Numbered from the stretch's first letter, positions 20,775-29,356 are shown. The stretch: 64,000 bases of DNA from Paractinoplanes aksuensis (GCF_024137025.1 NZ_JAMYJR010000013.1:62001-126000), one strand, 5' to 3'. Numbers and translations: made by a program. Notes: generated by a model from the sequence alone, not told the origin.

Positions 20775-21845
20775 CTACCGAGGTGGGGAAGACGGCAACG
20801 TCCGCACCGGCCCGCTTCGGTGCTGGAGGGTGGAGACGAGCGCCAGGGTGGATTCAGCGCCCTGGTTCAGGTTGGGTCCGTGCAGGGTGAGCCCGTCGTA
20901 GCCGCCGCCGGTGGCCGGATCCCACATGGCCTGGCCGATGTCGTTGGCGCCGAGGAACCAGTCGACGGACTGGCGTACTCCGGTGTGCCAGATCTGGTCG
21001 CCGGTAAGAGCGGCGGCGGTGGCGCAGGCGTCGGCCAGCGCCGCCACCTCGATCGGTTGCTGGTCGTGGCGCAGCCGTGGGCCGCCGGACTGCCAGCCTG
21101 ACGACGGAAGCACCGAGAGGTGGTCGTCGCGGGTCTGAATACGCAGCAGCCAGGTCAGCATGCGCAGACCGGCGGACCGGGCCGGTGGGTCGTCGAGGAG
21201 GTCGCCGGAGACGATGAGGGCTTCGGCGAGGGCGGCATTGGCGTAGGTGAGCCGTTGCTCCGGCCACGGCCAGCTCGGGTCGGGACCAGGATGACCGATG
21301 ACGGCGCCGGCATCGACGAGCAGCTCCGCCGCCGGCTCGTTGTCCGCATCGGCGCGAAGCACCTCGGCGGCGCCGAGCGCGGCGAAGGCCATGGACCGCG
21401 GAGCGGTGGCCCGGCACCTTGCCCCGAGGTTGAAGGCGAGGAGGGCCTCGTGGCGGATCCACGGGACCGGGCTGCGGGCGGCGGCGGTGCCGAGGCCCCA
21501 CAGTGCGCGGCCCCACCAGTCGCCGAGGCCTGGCTGGTCGGTCCAGTTGCGCTGGAACGCGAGTCGATTGTGGAAGGCGCCCTGGGCATCCTGCGCGTGG
21601 GTGAGGAAGCTCAGATAGCACTCGGCGAGGCGGAGCACCTCGGCCGTGGGAGCGGTCTGGCGGCTGGTGACCACCAGGCCACGGGCGACGTCGTCGGTGC
21701 AGTAACCGTGCTCGCGGCGGGCCGTGGCGTGGCGAGCGTGTTCGAAGAGGCCGGTGTCGTCGGTGAGCCGGGCCAGGTGTTCGAAGGTGGGGGCCGGAAC
21801 GGTCCGGCCGGTGGCCGGCGCGGCGACCGCTGTCCGGACCGTCAC
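20775..21845 (-). CDS. Predicted alpha-helical-toroid glycan-active protein, last gene of a GT operon
   Basis: The protein has 356 residues, helix-rich, with segments such as LTDDTGLFEHARH, GYCTDDVARGL, WWGRALWGLG and GGGYDGLTLHGPNLNQGAESTLAL, which look like an (alpha/alpha)6 barrel of a glycosidase or phosphorylase. I do not recognise a named GH family. Its GTG start (21845) overlaps the stop of the upstream glycosyltransferase as GTGA, so the two are coupled. The conserved C-terminal segment recurs as an orphan fragment near 40474-40584. Confidence 0.7.
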   Translation of the reverse strand: MTVRTAVAAPATGRTVPAPTFEHLARLTDDTGLFEHARHATARREHGYCTDDVARGLVVTSRQTAPTAEVLRLAECYLSFLTHAQDAQGAFHNRLAFQRNWTDQPGLGDWWGRALWGLGTAAARSPVPWIRHEALLAFNLGARCRATAPRSMAFAALGAAEVLRADADNEPAAELLVDAGAVIGHPGPDPSWPWPEQRLTYANAALAEALIVSGDLLDDPPARSAGLRMLTWLLRIQTRDDHLSVLPSSGWQSGGPRLRHDQQPIEVAALADACATAAALTGDQIWHTGVRQSVDWFLGANDIGQAMWDPATGGGYDGLTLHGPNLNQGAESTLALVSTLQHRSGPVRTLPSSPPR

Positions 21846-22981
21846 CGGCCGGCCACAGCGACCGGGCCGGCGCCGGCGGTGAGCAGCGTCGCGGCCAGTT
21901 CGTGGTAACGCTGGGCGACGGCCGGCCAGCGGACGGCGGGTCCGCCGTGACCGTTGCGGTCGAGCAGGGTGGCGGCCAGCGCGGGCTTGGTGACGATCCG
22001 GCGGATCGCGGCGGCCAGGGCGACCGGCTTCTTGTGGGGTACGAGCAGGCCGGGCCCGTCGGTGAGCAATTCCACCGCGTGGGGGAACGCGGTCGCGACG
22101 ACCGGGATGCGGGCCGCCACCGCCTCGACCAGGACACCCGAGGTGACCTGTTCGGTGGAGTCGTAGGGCAGCACCACGACATCGGCTGAGCGGACGAGGG
22201 CTCGCAATTCCGCATCGTCGAGGTAAGCCGATTCGTACCGCACCTGGTGGGCGACGCCGAGGGACGCGCCGAGCTGGTGGAGGCCCGCCCGGTACGCCTC
22301 GCCGTGCAACTCGACCACCTTGGGGTGGGTCCGTCCGGCCACGGTGTAGACGGGCGCCGGTTCGAGATCCTGCAGCAGCGCCAGGCTGCGCAGCGCCCAC
22401 TCGATGCCCTTGCCCGGTCCCAGCAGGCCCCAGGTCAGCAGGTGAGGCTGGGTGTGCCGGCGTTCCTCGGCGCCGGCGTAGTCGGAGGCGCCGTGCGGGA
22501 TCACGGAGACCTTGGCGGCGTCGACGCGGTAGCCGGCGAGCAACCGGTCGTACGCGGTCTTGGTGATCGTGACGACCGCGCCGGCCGACGCCACAATCTC
22601 TTCGAGCAGTGACTTCTGGCTCGGGGTGGGGCGGGTCAGCACGGTATGCAGGACGACGATGCTCGGCACAGTGAGCCGGTGCAGCACCGAGAGGACTTCT
22701 CCGCCGTCGCGGCCGGGGTAGATGCCGTACTCGTGCTGGATGACGGCGATGTCAAAGGTGTTGAGCACCTCGGCGGTCTCTCGCCAGCCGGCCGGTGTCG
22801 TCGCCGCCCAGGTGTGCACTACGCCGGGCGCGGGCGCCCGGTCGGTGCCGTGCGCGGCCACGCGGACGACGCCGCCAGGGATGCCGGCCTTGTCCAACTG
22901 GGCGGCCAGTGCGGAGTTGAAGGTCGCCAGGCCGCAGTGGGTGGGTGGGTGAGTGCTGAGGAATCCGTACCTGATCGTCAT
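21842..22981 (-). CDS. GT4-family glycosyltransferase
   Basis: The protein has 379 residues with the two-Rossmann GT-B layout: N-terminal LSTHPPTHCGLATF (glycine-rich acceptor loop), a middle IQHEYGIYPG, and a C-terminal nucleotide-sugar half (LLTWGLLGPGKGIEWALRSLALL; LPYDSTEQVTSGVLVEAVAARIPVVAT), where the E-rich GT4 motif appears as SGVLVEAVA. No signal peptide or membrane helix. It is downstream of a second GT4 gene and coupled to the next gene. Substrate unknown. Confidence 0.85.
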   Translation of the reverse strand: MTIRYGFLSTHPPTHCGLATFNSALAAQLDKAGIPGGVVRVAAHGTDRAPAPGVVHTWAATTPAGWRETAEVLNTFDIAVIQHEYGIYPGRDGGEVLSVLHRLTVPSIVVLHTVLTRPTPSQKSLLEEIVASAGAVVTITKTAYDRLLAGYRVDAAKVSVIPHGASDYAGAEERRHTQPHLLTWGLLGPGKGIEWALRSLALLQDLEPAPVYTVAGRTHPKVVELHGEAYRAGLHQLGASLGVAHQVRYESAYLDDAELRALVRSADVVVLPYDSTEQVTSGVLVEAVAARIPVVATAFPHAVELLTDGPGLLVPHKKPVALAAAIRRIVTKPALAATLLDRNGHGGPAVRWPAVAQRYHELAATLLTAGAGPVAVAGR

Positions 22982-23049
22982 GTGCCGTGCCTTTCGGTCA
23001 TCGGCCCGCAGCGGTTGCTCACCGGCCGGGTCGAAAGAGCGGAGCGGGC

Positions 23050-24063
23050 TCAGTGCCCGTCCTCGACGAGCAGCCGTTCGTAGACGGCCAGGTAGTCGGC
23101 GACCATCCGGCCGCCGCTGAAGCGTTCTCGAGCCCGTGCACGACAGCCGGCCCGGTCGACCGCGTGGATGGCGGCCACGGCTGCGACTGCATGGTCGACA
23201 TCTCGTACGAGATGACCGGTGACGCCCTCGTCGAGAATCTCGGGCAGGGCGCCGCGCGGGTAGGCGATGACCGGCGTGCCGCAGATCATGGATTCCACCA
23301 CCGAAAGACCGAACGGCTCGTCGAAGTCGATCGGATGCAGCAGGGCCGCCGCGCCGCCGAGAATCTCGGCCCGGTGCTGCGGTCCCACCGCCCCGAGGAA
23401 GACGACCCGGTCACCGTCGATGTGCGGTTCCACCTCCTCGGTGAAGTACCGCTCGTCCTGGACCGGTCCGCACAGGGTCAGCGGGCGTCCGGCCTGACGG
23501 GCGATCTCGATCGCCGCGGCGGTGCCCTTGTCCGGGTGGATCCGGCCGAAGGTGACCAGACCAGGCCCCCCGGCGGGGTGGAACGGAAGTCCCTCGACGT
23601 CGACGCCGTGGTACACCGTGGCGACGTAGTCGAGGTCCGGGCTGCGGTCGGCGTCCGAGATCGACACGAACGAGGAGTCACTTGTCCGATAGGCCGGCAG
23701 GATCCGGGGGCTGGAGAACCCGTGCACGGTCGTGACCAGAGGCGCCCGGCAGTGCTGCGCGAAGGCCAGGGGGAGCCAGTCGAGGTGGCTGTGCACGACG
23801 TCGAACTCGTGCGACTGCGCCAGGGCATGCGAGACGTGCATCGCCTCGGCTATCCGGCCGTCGGTCGACGGATCGTCCGCGTACCCGCGCGGGCACACGC
23901 CGTCGAGCCGGGCCGTGGTGATCGAATCCAAGGTTGCGAAGAGGGTCACGTCGACGCCCGCGGCCACGAGGCCTTCCGCGAGCAGCCCGGTCACCTGTTC
24001 CCAGGGGCCGTACGCTCGCGGCGGGGTCCGCCATGCCACCGGCCCCAGGAGGCCGACCCTCAC
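23050..24063 (-). CDS. GT4-family glycosyltransferase
   Basis: The protein has 337 residues and a GT-B fold: N-terminal GPVAWRTPPRAYGPWEQVTGLLAEGLVAAG, FDVVHSHLDW, VTTVHGF, then FGRIHPDKGTAAAIEIAR and the GT4 motif DEPFGLSVVESMICGTPVIAY. Its GTG start (24063) shares bases with the TGA of the 57-residue ORF upstream (GTGA), and the next GT gene starts 68 bases after its stop. It resembles GTs annotated as acting on sugars in actinomycete stress or trehalose-like gene sets; the substrate cannot be told. Confidence 0.87.
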   Translation of the reverse strand: MRVGLLGPVAWRTPPRAYGPWEQVTGLLAEGLVAAGVDVTLFATLDSITTARLDGVCPRGYADDPSTDGRIAEAMHVSHALAQSHEFDVVHSHLDWLPLAFAQHCRAPLVTTVHGFSSPRILPAYRTSDSSFVSISDADRSPDLDYVATVYHGVDVEGLPFHPAGGPGLVTFGRIHPDKGTAAAIEIARQAGRPLTLCGPVQDERYFTEEVEPHIDGDRVVFLGAVGPQHRAEILGGAAALLHPIDFDEPFGLSVVESMICGTPVIAYPRGALPEILDEGVTGHLVRDVDHAVAAVAAIHAVDRAGCRARARERFSGGRMVADYLAVYERLLVEDGH

Positions 24064-24233
24064 GCGGGCCCGGATCCGGCCAACTCGGCCGGGTCGAGGT
24101 GGAGTGTGGCCAGCAGTCCGCTGTGCCGGACAGGATCGATGCGCTCGGGTAACTCCCGGTCGACGAAGTCGGCCCGGTGGTGCTGACCACGCTCACGAAG
24201 AACTGCGAGGACATCTGCCTTGGCGATAGTCAT
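24060..24233 (-). CDS. Small 57-residue conserved protein coupled to the glycosyltransferase
   Basis: ATG 24233 (AGGAAG 6 bases before it) opens a 57-residue frame beginning MTIAKADVLAVLRERGQHHR and ending in ATLHLDPAELAGSGPA. The TGA overlaps the GTG of the GT gene by 4 bases. The clean ribosome binding site and the coupling support a real protein. Function unknown; it looks helical and charged, with no metal or membrane motif. Confidence 0.75.
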   Translation of the reverse strand: MTIAKADVLAVLRERGQHHRADFVDRELPERIDPVRHSGLLATLHLDPAELAGSGPA

Positions 24234-24355
24234 TGTCTGCTTCCTGGATTCACGTGCGGCGCGATGTGGGGCCGCCGGAGTCTGGAGCGACAGAACTGAT
24301 GGTACGCCTGCCGGGTACGCCGTCCGCCCATCGCAGGTGCAGCTCGGCGGCCTGG

Positions 24356-25090
24356 TCAGGCTGACGCGGTGAGGTCGGGGACGTTGGCCGGGTCGGCGAC
24401 GATGGCGGCGGTGAGGTCGGCGATGCGGGTGTTGCGGCGCCGGGAGTACGCCCGGATCAGGCGGAACGCCTCGTCGGGGCTCACGTCGAACGCGTGGATG
24501 ATCACGCCTTTGGCCTGTTCGATGATGATCCTGCTCTCCAGGGCACGCTGGAGCTGGTCGGTCAGGGTCTGCGCGCGTTGCCGGGCGCGTTGGTGCAGCA
24601 GCCCGATCGCGGCGACGTCGGCCAGAGCCTGCACGATCGGCACGTCAGCGTTGTCGAAGCCGGCTCCCACCGTCGCCCCGAAGACGTTCAACGCGCCGAT
24701 CACCTGCCGCCGCACCCGGAGCGGGAAGGCATGCACCGACTGGAATCCGGCCGCCACCGCACGGGGGGCGAACAGCGGCCAGCGATGGGACGCCGCGGGC
24801 AGGTCGGCGTTGATGACCGGACGGCCGGTGCGGAACGCTTCGAGACAGGGTCCTTCGTGGCTCTGCAGTTGGAAGAGTTCCAGCCACTTGGCGTTGTCCT
24901 GCGAGGCCGCCCTGAACTGCAGCTCGTCGTTCTCGTCGGCGAGCAGCATTCCGACGGCGGCCGCGCCGATCAGGCCGGCCGTGCGGACCGTGAGCATGTG
25001 CAGGAAGTCGTCGAGGTCGAAATCGTCGGTCAGGGTGTCGGCCACCTCGACGAAAATGTTCGACAGCTGACTGGTGGAGATGGTGGTCAT
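24356..25090 (-). CDS. GAF-ANTAR RNA-binding regulator
   Basis: The protein has 244 residues: GAF domain (about 15-160; LQSHEGPCLEAFRTGRPV, FQSVHAFPLRVRRQVIGALNVFG) and a C-terminal ANTAR domain (about 170-235; LESRIIIEQAKGVIIHAFDVSPDEAFRLIRAYSRR). ANTAR domains bind paired stem-loops in nascent RNA and prevent termination. The ATG at 25090 lacks a good ribosome binding site of its own, but its ATGA overlaps the stop of a 22-codon ORF that has one, so translation is probably coupled. Confidence 0.88.
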   Translation of the reverse strand: MTTISTSQLSNIFVEVADTLTDDFDLDDFLHMLTVRTAGLIGAAAVGMLLADENDELQFRAASQDNAKWLELFQLQSHEGPCLEAFRTGRPVINADLPAASHRWPLFAPRAVAAGFQSVHAFPLRVRRQVIGALNVFGATVGAGFDNADVPIVQALADVAAIGLLHQRARQRAQTLTDQLQRALESRIIIEQAKGVIIHAFDVSPDEAFRLIRAYSRRRNTRIADLTAAIVADPANVPDLTASA

Positions 25091-25155
25091 GACGGGACCC
25101 GCCCGGTGGTCCACCCGCTTGGAGCGGCGCGGACCGGGGTGTTGACTGGCGACAT
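25087..25155 (-). CDS. 22-codon leader ORF coupled to the GAF-ANTAR gene
   Basis: ATG 25155 has GGGAG 4 bases upstream and its TGA overlaps the next ATG. The peptide (MSPVNTPVRAAPSGWTTGRV...) has no known motif. It may work only as a translational on-ramp. Confidence 0.45.
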   Translation of the reverse strand: MSPVNTPVRAAPSGWTTGRVPS

Positions 25156-25171
25156 GACGCTCCCGAGGTGA

Positions 25172-25242
25172 CGTGTGGATGACACGCGACGCCGGGGGCT
25201 GGGGCGACTGGAACGACCGAACCGAGACCGTCTTGGTCGTTC
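25172..25242 (-). promoter_or_regulatory. Structured leader with shared motif, before GAF-ANTAR
   Basis: In sense: an 8-bp stem (GAACGACC with GGTCGTTC, 25242-25211), then CGCCCCAGCCCCCGGCG (25206-25190), then a 5-bp stem (CGTGT with ACACG, 25186-25172), then the ribosome binding site of the leader ORF. Confidence 0.5.
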
Positions 25243-25305
25243 ACCGCGACTATACGCCGATGAGTGGGCACGGCCGACGATGCCCGAGGCCGGGGCGGCG
25301 CTCCT

Positions 25306-25530
25306 TCAGATCACCGCGCCGCGCGGCGCGACCTCGATCGCGGCGACGCCTCGGCCGTAGAGCACCACGAGGCGCTCGCCGTGTTTGGTGCGCAACGCTC
25401 CGGAGTCCTGGGCGAGGGTCGAGATCACGTGCTCCACCAGCTCGTCCTCGTCGGCGATGCCGGGTTCGTTGCACGTGATGTCCATGCGGTCGCCGCCGAC
25501 GAGTCGTACGCGTAGCACTGTGGTTGCCAT
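25306..25530 (-). CDS. Small conserved 74-residue protein of unknown function
   Basis: Begins MATTVLRVRLVGGDRMDITC and ends RGVAAIEVAPRGAVI; a compact alpha/beta protein with no signal peptide or metal motif. It stands alone between regulators, on the same strand as the GAF-ANTAR gene downstream. No functional assignment. Confidence 0.65.
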   Translation of the reverse strand: MATTVLRVRLVGGDRMDITCNEPGIADEDELVEHVISTLAQDSGALRTKHGERLVVLYGRGVAAIEVAPRGAVI

Positions 25531-25659
25531 GTCATGACGCTACCCGGGTCGTGCTCGACAGGCCTCCGGCCCGGGGCGATCGGGCACCCGCCCGGGACCG
25601 GCTGTTCAGTCGCCGGGCGGAACAGATCGGCCGGTGCAGCTGTACCGTGTCGGAGTGAC

Positions 25660-25720
25660 GCCCCTCGCGGGGCTGTCCGGGAAGACCACGTTCCTGCTGC
25701 CCCAGCCCCCGGTAGCGCAC
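25660..25720 (+). promoter_or_regulatory. Structured leader with shared motif, before truncated STAS gene
   Basis: Hairpin GCCCC-TCGC-GGGGC (25660-25673), then TGCCCCAGCCCCCGGTAGC inside 25696-25720, 26 bases before the GTG at 25747. Confidence 0.5.
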
Positions 25721-25746
25721 TTCAAGGTGTCCTGTCGAGGAGCAGT

Positions 25747-26007
25747 GTGATCGAGCAGCGTCCGGCTGTGCAGTCCGGGATCAGCGTCGACAGCGTCGAG
25801 GACGGCGCCATCATCGTCCTGGCGGTCCACGGCCGGTGGAGTGTGACGTTGCGGATCGAGACTTTCAACGTGCTGCGGCGTTGCCTCACCGCGCATCCGG
25901 CCGGTCTCCTCATCGACCTCACCGGTCTGGACGATCCCGAGGCTCTCAGCCTGCCGGCCGGAGCGAAAGCCGCACCATGCGCTGCGGGCCGGGAAGTGCC
26001 GGCGTAG
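25747..26007 (+). pseudogene. Truncated STAS-like gene
   Basis: From GTG 25747 (GAGGAG about 5 bases upstream) the frame encodes 86 residues matching the N-terminal STAS-like half of the 17726 and 18962 proteins: IIVLAVHGRWSVTLRIETFNVLRRCLTAHPAG and LIDLTGLDDPEALSLP. After SLP, where the paralogues go on with a WLA helix and then a HATPase, it turns into unrelated residues and stops. It is either a shortened STAS protein or a broken fusion gene. Confidence 0.5.
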
Positions 26008-26035
26008 CCGGCGGCCGGGCGGGTATGACGACCCC

Positions 26036-26968
26036 GTGGCAGGTCAGCGTCGGTTGTCGGCGGCCGGCGTCCTCTGGCGGCGGCTGCGTCACCGCGCCGG
26101 CTGGCTGGACCACCTGGTGCGGGCCGGCGTCCGGTACGACCGAGCTGACGGCGGCCGGCTGGCGGCCGCCGTGACGTACTACTCGTTCTTCGCCACGTTC
26201 GCGTTGGGACTGCTGGGCGTCGCCGTCCTCGGCTTCGTGCTGGACGATCCGGCAGTGCGCCGGTCCGTGGAGAGCTACCTCGCCGAGGACCTGCCCCGCG
26301 TGAGCGTGCAGGCGCTGAGCGATGCCCGGGGCACCATCGGCGTGATCGCTTTCTTCGGTCTGCCGATCACCGGGTGGTTCTGGATCGACGCGTTGCGGTC
26401 GTCGATCCGCCGGATGTGGGAGCTGCCGGAGTATCCGGGCAACCTGGCCGTCCGGGTGCTCGTGGACCTTCTGGTACTGGTCGGACTGGGTCTGCTGGTG
26501 ATCCTCTCGCTGGCCTTGGCGTATGCGACAACCGCAGCCGCGAACGAGGCGGTGGAGGCAGCGGACACGAGCATCAAGCTGTCACAATGGCTGCTGAAGG
26601 CGGCCGGGCTGCTGATCGGCATCGGATTCAATGCGGTTCTCGCCGCGGGCGCGCTGACGGGAGTTTCCCGCATACGGATGCCGTGGCGCCGGTTGCTGGG
26701 GCCCGCGCTGCTGGTGGCGCTCGGGCTGCAGCTGCTCAAGACACTCGGTGGTCTGTACGTGCGGCTGACCGAGGCCAACCCGGCCTACCAACTCGTCGCG
26801 GGTTCGGTGGGGCTGCTGGTCTTCCTGAACGCGATCAACCAGTTGTTGCTTTTCGCGGCCGCGCTGACGGCGACCAGCGCCGCCGGCCGTCCGGCCGACC
26901 TCGCGGTCAAGGACGAGGACGAGACCGCCGCGCGAGGCGGTCCGGCCGGATCCGGCCCGGGCACCTGA
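26036..26968 (+). CDS. YihY/BrkB-family membrane protein
   Basis: The protein has 310 residues with about six membrane segments (YYSFFATFALGLLGVAVLGFV; GVIAFFGLPITGWFWIDALR; VLVDLLVLVGLGLLVILSLAL; LLKAAGLLIGIGFNAVLAAGAL; ALLVALGLQLLKTLGG; LVAGSVGLLVFLNAINQLLLF). The signature GGRLAAAVTYYSFFATF at the first helix and the LFLNAINQ-like end are typical of this family, once misnamed ribonuclease BN. Function unsettled; cytoplasmic membrane. GTG start at 26036. Confidence 0.85.
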   Translation: MAGQRRLSAAGVLWRRLRHRAGWLDHLVRAGVRYDRADGGRLAAAVTYYSFFATFALGLLGVAVLGFVLDDPAVRRSVESYLAEDLPRVSVQALSDARGTIGVIAFFGLPITGWFWIDALRSSIRRMWELPEYPGNLAVRVLVDLLVLVGLGLLVILSLALAYATTAAANEAVEAADTSIKLSQWLLKAAGLLIGIGFNAVLAAGALTGVSRIRMPWRRLLGPALLVALGLQLLKTLGGLYVRLTEANPAYQLVAGSVGLLVFLNAINQLLLFAAALTATSAAGRPADLAVKDEDETAARGGPAGSGPGT

Positions 26969-26994
26969 CGGCGGTGGCGCGGTTGTCGGGCCGG

Positions 26995-27372
26995 TCAGCG
27001 CCCGTGCTGCGCCGCTGCCGGCTGTTGCTCGGTGACCGTGTACTTCCGCAGGCGCGCCGGGCCGGAGCCGAGGCCGTAATAGGTGGCGAGCTTGTCCTCG
27101 TCGGCCGTGGTGATGCCACCGCCGTCGACCCGCGGACCGCCTTCGATCCGGGCCCGGTCGAACGGAACCTCGAGGCGGTCGTCGGCGAGAGTCGCCTCCT
27201 CCAGCGGCAGGAAGAACTCCTCGGCGCCCGTCACGCCGATCCGGACGCTGATCCATTCCGGTGCGCCGGTCCGGTCGTCGAGATACACCCGGCCGGCGGA
27301 GCCGATCTTCGTGCCGTCGGGGGCGCAGACGTCGACACCGTTCAGATACTGCAGGTCGCCCTGGGCTATCAA
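26995..27372 (-). CDS. PRC-barrel domain protein (paralogue of 44099-44464)
   Basis: The protein has 125 residues: a PRC-barrel (DLQYLNGVDVCAPDGTKIGSAGRVYLDDRTGAPEW; FFLPLEEATLADDRLEVPF) and a tail ending YYGLGSGPARLRKYTVTEQ. It starts with TTG at 27372, 6 bases after GGGAGGAG, matching the N terminus of the paralogue, which has ATG there. It follows the lipid kinase gene by 49 bases and likely shares its stress promoter. PRC barrels bind proteins or RNA; the exact role is unknown. Confidence 0.85.
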   Translation of the reverse strand: MIAQGDLQYLNGVDVCAPDGTKIGSAGRVYLDDRTGAPEWISVRIGVTGAEEFFLPLEEATLADDRLEVPFDRARIEGGPRVDGGGITTADEDKLATYYGLGSGPARLRKYTVTEQQPAAAQHGR

Positions 27373-27421
27373 GGTGCTCCTCCCGATGGGCCGGCGTGCA
27401 GCCCGATAGAGACCGATGGTG

Positions 27422-28432
27422 TCACTGCGCCTTCTGCGCGGCGACGGCATCACGGATCTCGTCCGCTTCGCGCTGGGCCGCATCGGCGTCGTGGGCCAGG
27501 TCAGGGTCGGTGTCGGGCTGCGGCACGCAGAGCAGGAGCGCATTCGGCCGTACGGTGACCAGCAGTTCCCGGCCGGGTTCGATGAGGTCGCCGTCGAGCT
27601 GCCGGGGCTGAACCCGGTTGCTGCGGATCTGCACGCGGGTAGCGGTGAAGGTCTCCATCCGGGCGACGCTGTCCCGGCGGCGCAGCAGGTCCCAGCCGAG
27701 CGACACCCAGTGCCGCAGGGTGCGGGGGCTCAGGATGGCGACGTCGAGCAGTCCGTCGTCGGGCTGGGCGTCGTTGAGCAGTCGCATGCCGCCCTGCAGG
27801 CGGCCCACGTTGCCGACGATCACAGTACGGGGGCGGCGGGTGAACGAAAGCCGGTCGTCGAGGGTGATGCTGATCCGCATGGGACGGTCGCGCAGATGCT
27901 TGGCCGCTCCGGCAGCGTAGGCGAGCCAGCCGATGTGCTTCTTCGCCGTGCTGTTGGTCGCGTCGAGCATGTGGGCGTCGAAGCCCATGCCGGCCATCAC
28001 GGCGAAGCTCTGCTCGCCGACGACGCCGACGTCGATCCGGCGGCGACCGCCCTGCAGGACGACCTCGACGGCGGTCGCGACGTCGCCGGTGAGGCCCAGG
28101 TTCGCGGCCAGCAGGTTGCCGGTGCCGGCGGGCAGGACGGCGAGGGCTACGTCGGTCCCGGCGAGGGCCGTCACGCACGCCATCACGGTGCCGTCGCCGC
28201 CGCAGGCGAAGACGAGCTGGGCGCCGTCTCGCACAGCTTGACCGGACTGTCCGGCGCCGGGGTCGTCGGCCGTGGTCTCCAGCCACATCGGCTCGGGCCA
28301 TCCGGCGGTGTTCAGGGCGCCGGTGATGGTGTGGCGCAAGTCGTCGAGGTCGGCCACTTTGGTCGGGTTGACGACGACGGCGGTCCGCAGAACGCCGGGC
28401 TGTGGCGGCCGGGAGGTGGTCGGTGCACGCAT
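27422..28432 (-). CDS. Diacylglycerol/lipid kinase
   Basis: The protein has 336 residues with the DAGK catalytic signature FACGGDGTVMACVTALAGTD, the PAGTGNLLAANLGL motif, and RIDVGVVGEQSFAVMAGMGFDAHML further on. Such enzymes phosphorylate diacylglycerol or related lipids at the membrane. It begins at ATG 28432. A perfect GTTT-N15-GGGTAT promoter lies just upstream, overlapping the end of the sigma factor gene. A frameshifted N-terminal fragment of a paralogue lies at 41976-42148. Confidence 0.9.
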   Translation of the reverse strand: MRAPTTSRPPQPGVLRTAVVVNPTKVADLDDLRHTITGALNTAGWPEPMWLETTADDPGAGQSGQAVRDGAQLVFACGGDGTVMACVTALAGTDVALAVLPAGTGNLLAANLGLTGDVATAVEVVLQGGRRRIDVGVVGEQSFAVMAGMGFDAHMLDATNSTAKKHIGWLAYAAGAAKHLRDRPMRISITLDDRLSFTRRPRTVIVGNVGRLQGGMRLLNDAQPDDGLLDVAILSPRTLRHWVSLGWDLLRRRDSVARMETFTATRVQIRSNRVQPRQLDGDLIEPGRELLVTVRPNALLLCVPQPDTDPDLAHDADAAQREADEIRDAVAAQKAQ

Positions 28433-28471
28433 GGGCGGGATGTCCTCGCGGTCGGTGAGGCGGGTGGGCGG

Positions 28472-28496
28472 ATACCCGGCTGGGTCGTGCTCAAAC
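28472..28496 (-). promoter_or_regulatory. SigB/SigF-type promoter of the lipid kinase-PRC operon
   Basis: In sense: GTTT (28496-28493), 15 bases, GGGTAT (28477-28472), about 40 bases before ATG 28432. It matches the general-stress promoter consensus GTTT-N14-17-GGGTA. Confidence 0.8.
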
Positions 28497-29291
28497 GGTG
28501 GCGGGGCCCGGGTCCATCACGTGGCGTAGCCGAAGCAGCGATCGGGTGAGCAGCCGCGAGACGTGCATCTGGGAGATCCCGACCTGGCCGGCGATCTCGG
28601 CCTGGGTCTGGTTGCCGTAGAAATACAGGATCAGGATCGTCCGATCCCGTTGGTCGAGGATGGACATCGCGCGCTCGATCGAGGCCCGGGCCTCGACCAG
28701 CTGGTACTCGTGGTCCTCGGCGCCCAGAGTGTCGCCGAGCTTGTGATGGCCGTTCCGGCCGGTCGATGCGGACAACGACACCGCGGAGTAGGCGAGGCCG
28801 CCTTCGAGTCCTTCCAGCACCTGTTCCTCGGTGGCGCCCAGGTGCGCGGCGATGTCAGCCGCGGTCGGGGACCGGCCCAGTTCGTGCGTCAGCTCGTCCT
28901 GGCTCGTGCTGATCAAGAGTCGCATCTCCTGGATGCGGCGAGGTACCCGTACGGACCAGGCCCGGTCGCGGAAGTAGCGCCTGAGCTCGCCGAGGATGGT
29001 CGGGATGGCGAAGCCGGCGAAGACGACCCCGCGGTTCGGATCGAACCGGTCGACCGCCTTGATGAGTCCCAGGGTGGCGGTCTGGACCAGGTCGTCGAAG
29101 GGCTGCCCGTTGCCGCGGTAACGGGAGGCGAGCCGTACGGCCATGGGCAGCCACGTCTCGATCGCCTTGTCTCGCAACGCCGGCCGCGCGGGGTGCCCGG
29201 GCGGAAGGGCCGACATCGCCGTCAGCGGATCGGACGGCGGACAGCCGGGCTGGCGCTTCAGGCCCGAGGAGGTTGCACCGACAGCAGGCAT
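28491..29291 (-). CDS. SigB/SigF-family RNA polymerase sigma factor
   Basis: The protein has 266 residues with the four regions of a group 3 sigma factor: region 2 (FDDLVQTATLGLIKAVDRFDPNRGVVFAGFAIPTILGELRRYFRD), region 3 (RVPRRIQEMRLLI; LGRSPTAADIAAHLG), region 4 (LDQRDRTILILYFYGNQTQAEIAGQVGISQMHVSRLLTRSL). It should direct RNA polymerase to GTTT/GGGTA promoters, several of which lie in this window. ATG 29291 has GAGGGG 6 bases upstream. It is probably controlled by the HATPase and STAS proteins nearby. A shrunken paralogue lies at 46199-46519. Confidence 0.93.
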   Translation of the reverse strand: MPAVGATSSGLKRQPGCPPSDPLTAMSALPPGHPARPALRDKAIETWLPMAVRLASRYRGNGQPFDDLVQTATLGLIKAVDRFDPNRGVVFAGFAIPTILGELRRYFRDRAWSVRVPRRIQEMRLLISTSQDELTHELGRSPTAADIAAHLGATEEQVLEGLEGGLAYSAVSLSASTGRNGHHKLGDTLGAEDHEYQLVEARASIERAMSILDQRDRTILILYFYGNQTQAEIAGQVGISQMHVSRLLTRSLLRLRHVMDPGPATV

Positions 29292-29316
29292 GAATTCCCC
29301 TCGAAGAAGAGAGTCA

Positions 29317-29356
29317 TCGATGCCGAAGTCTGGGGCAGCCGCCTTCGTGTGAAGGC
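29317..29356 (-). promoter_or_regulatory. Structured leader with shared motif, before the sigma factor
   Basis: In sense: hairpin GCCTTC-ACAC-GAAGGC (29356-29341), then CCCCAGACTTCGGCATCGA, ending 25 bases before ATG 29291. The same element stands at 46545 and 48992, each behind a different hairpin sequence. Confidence 0.6.
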
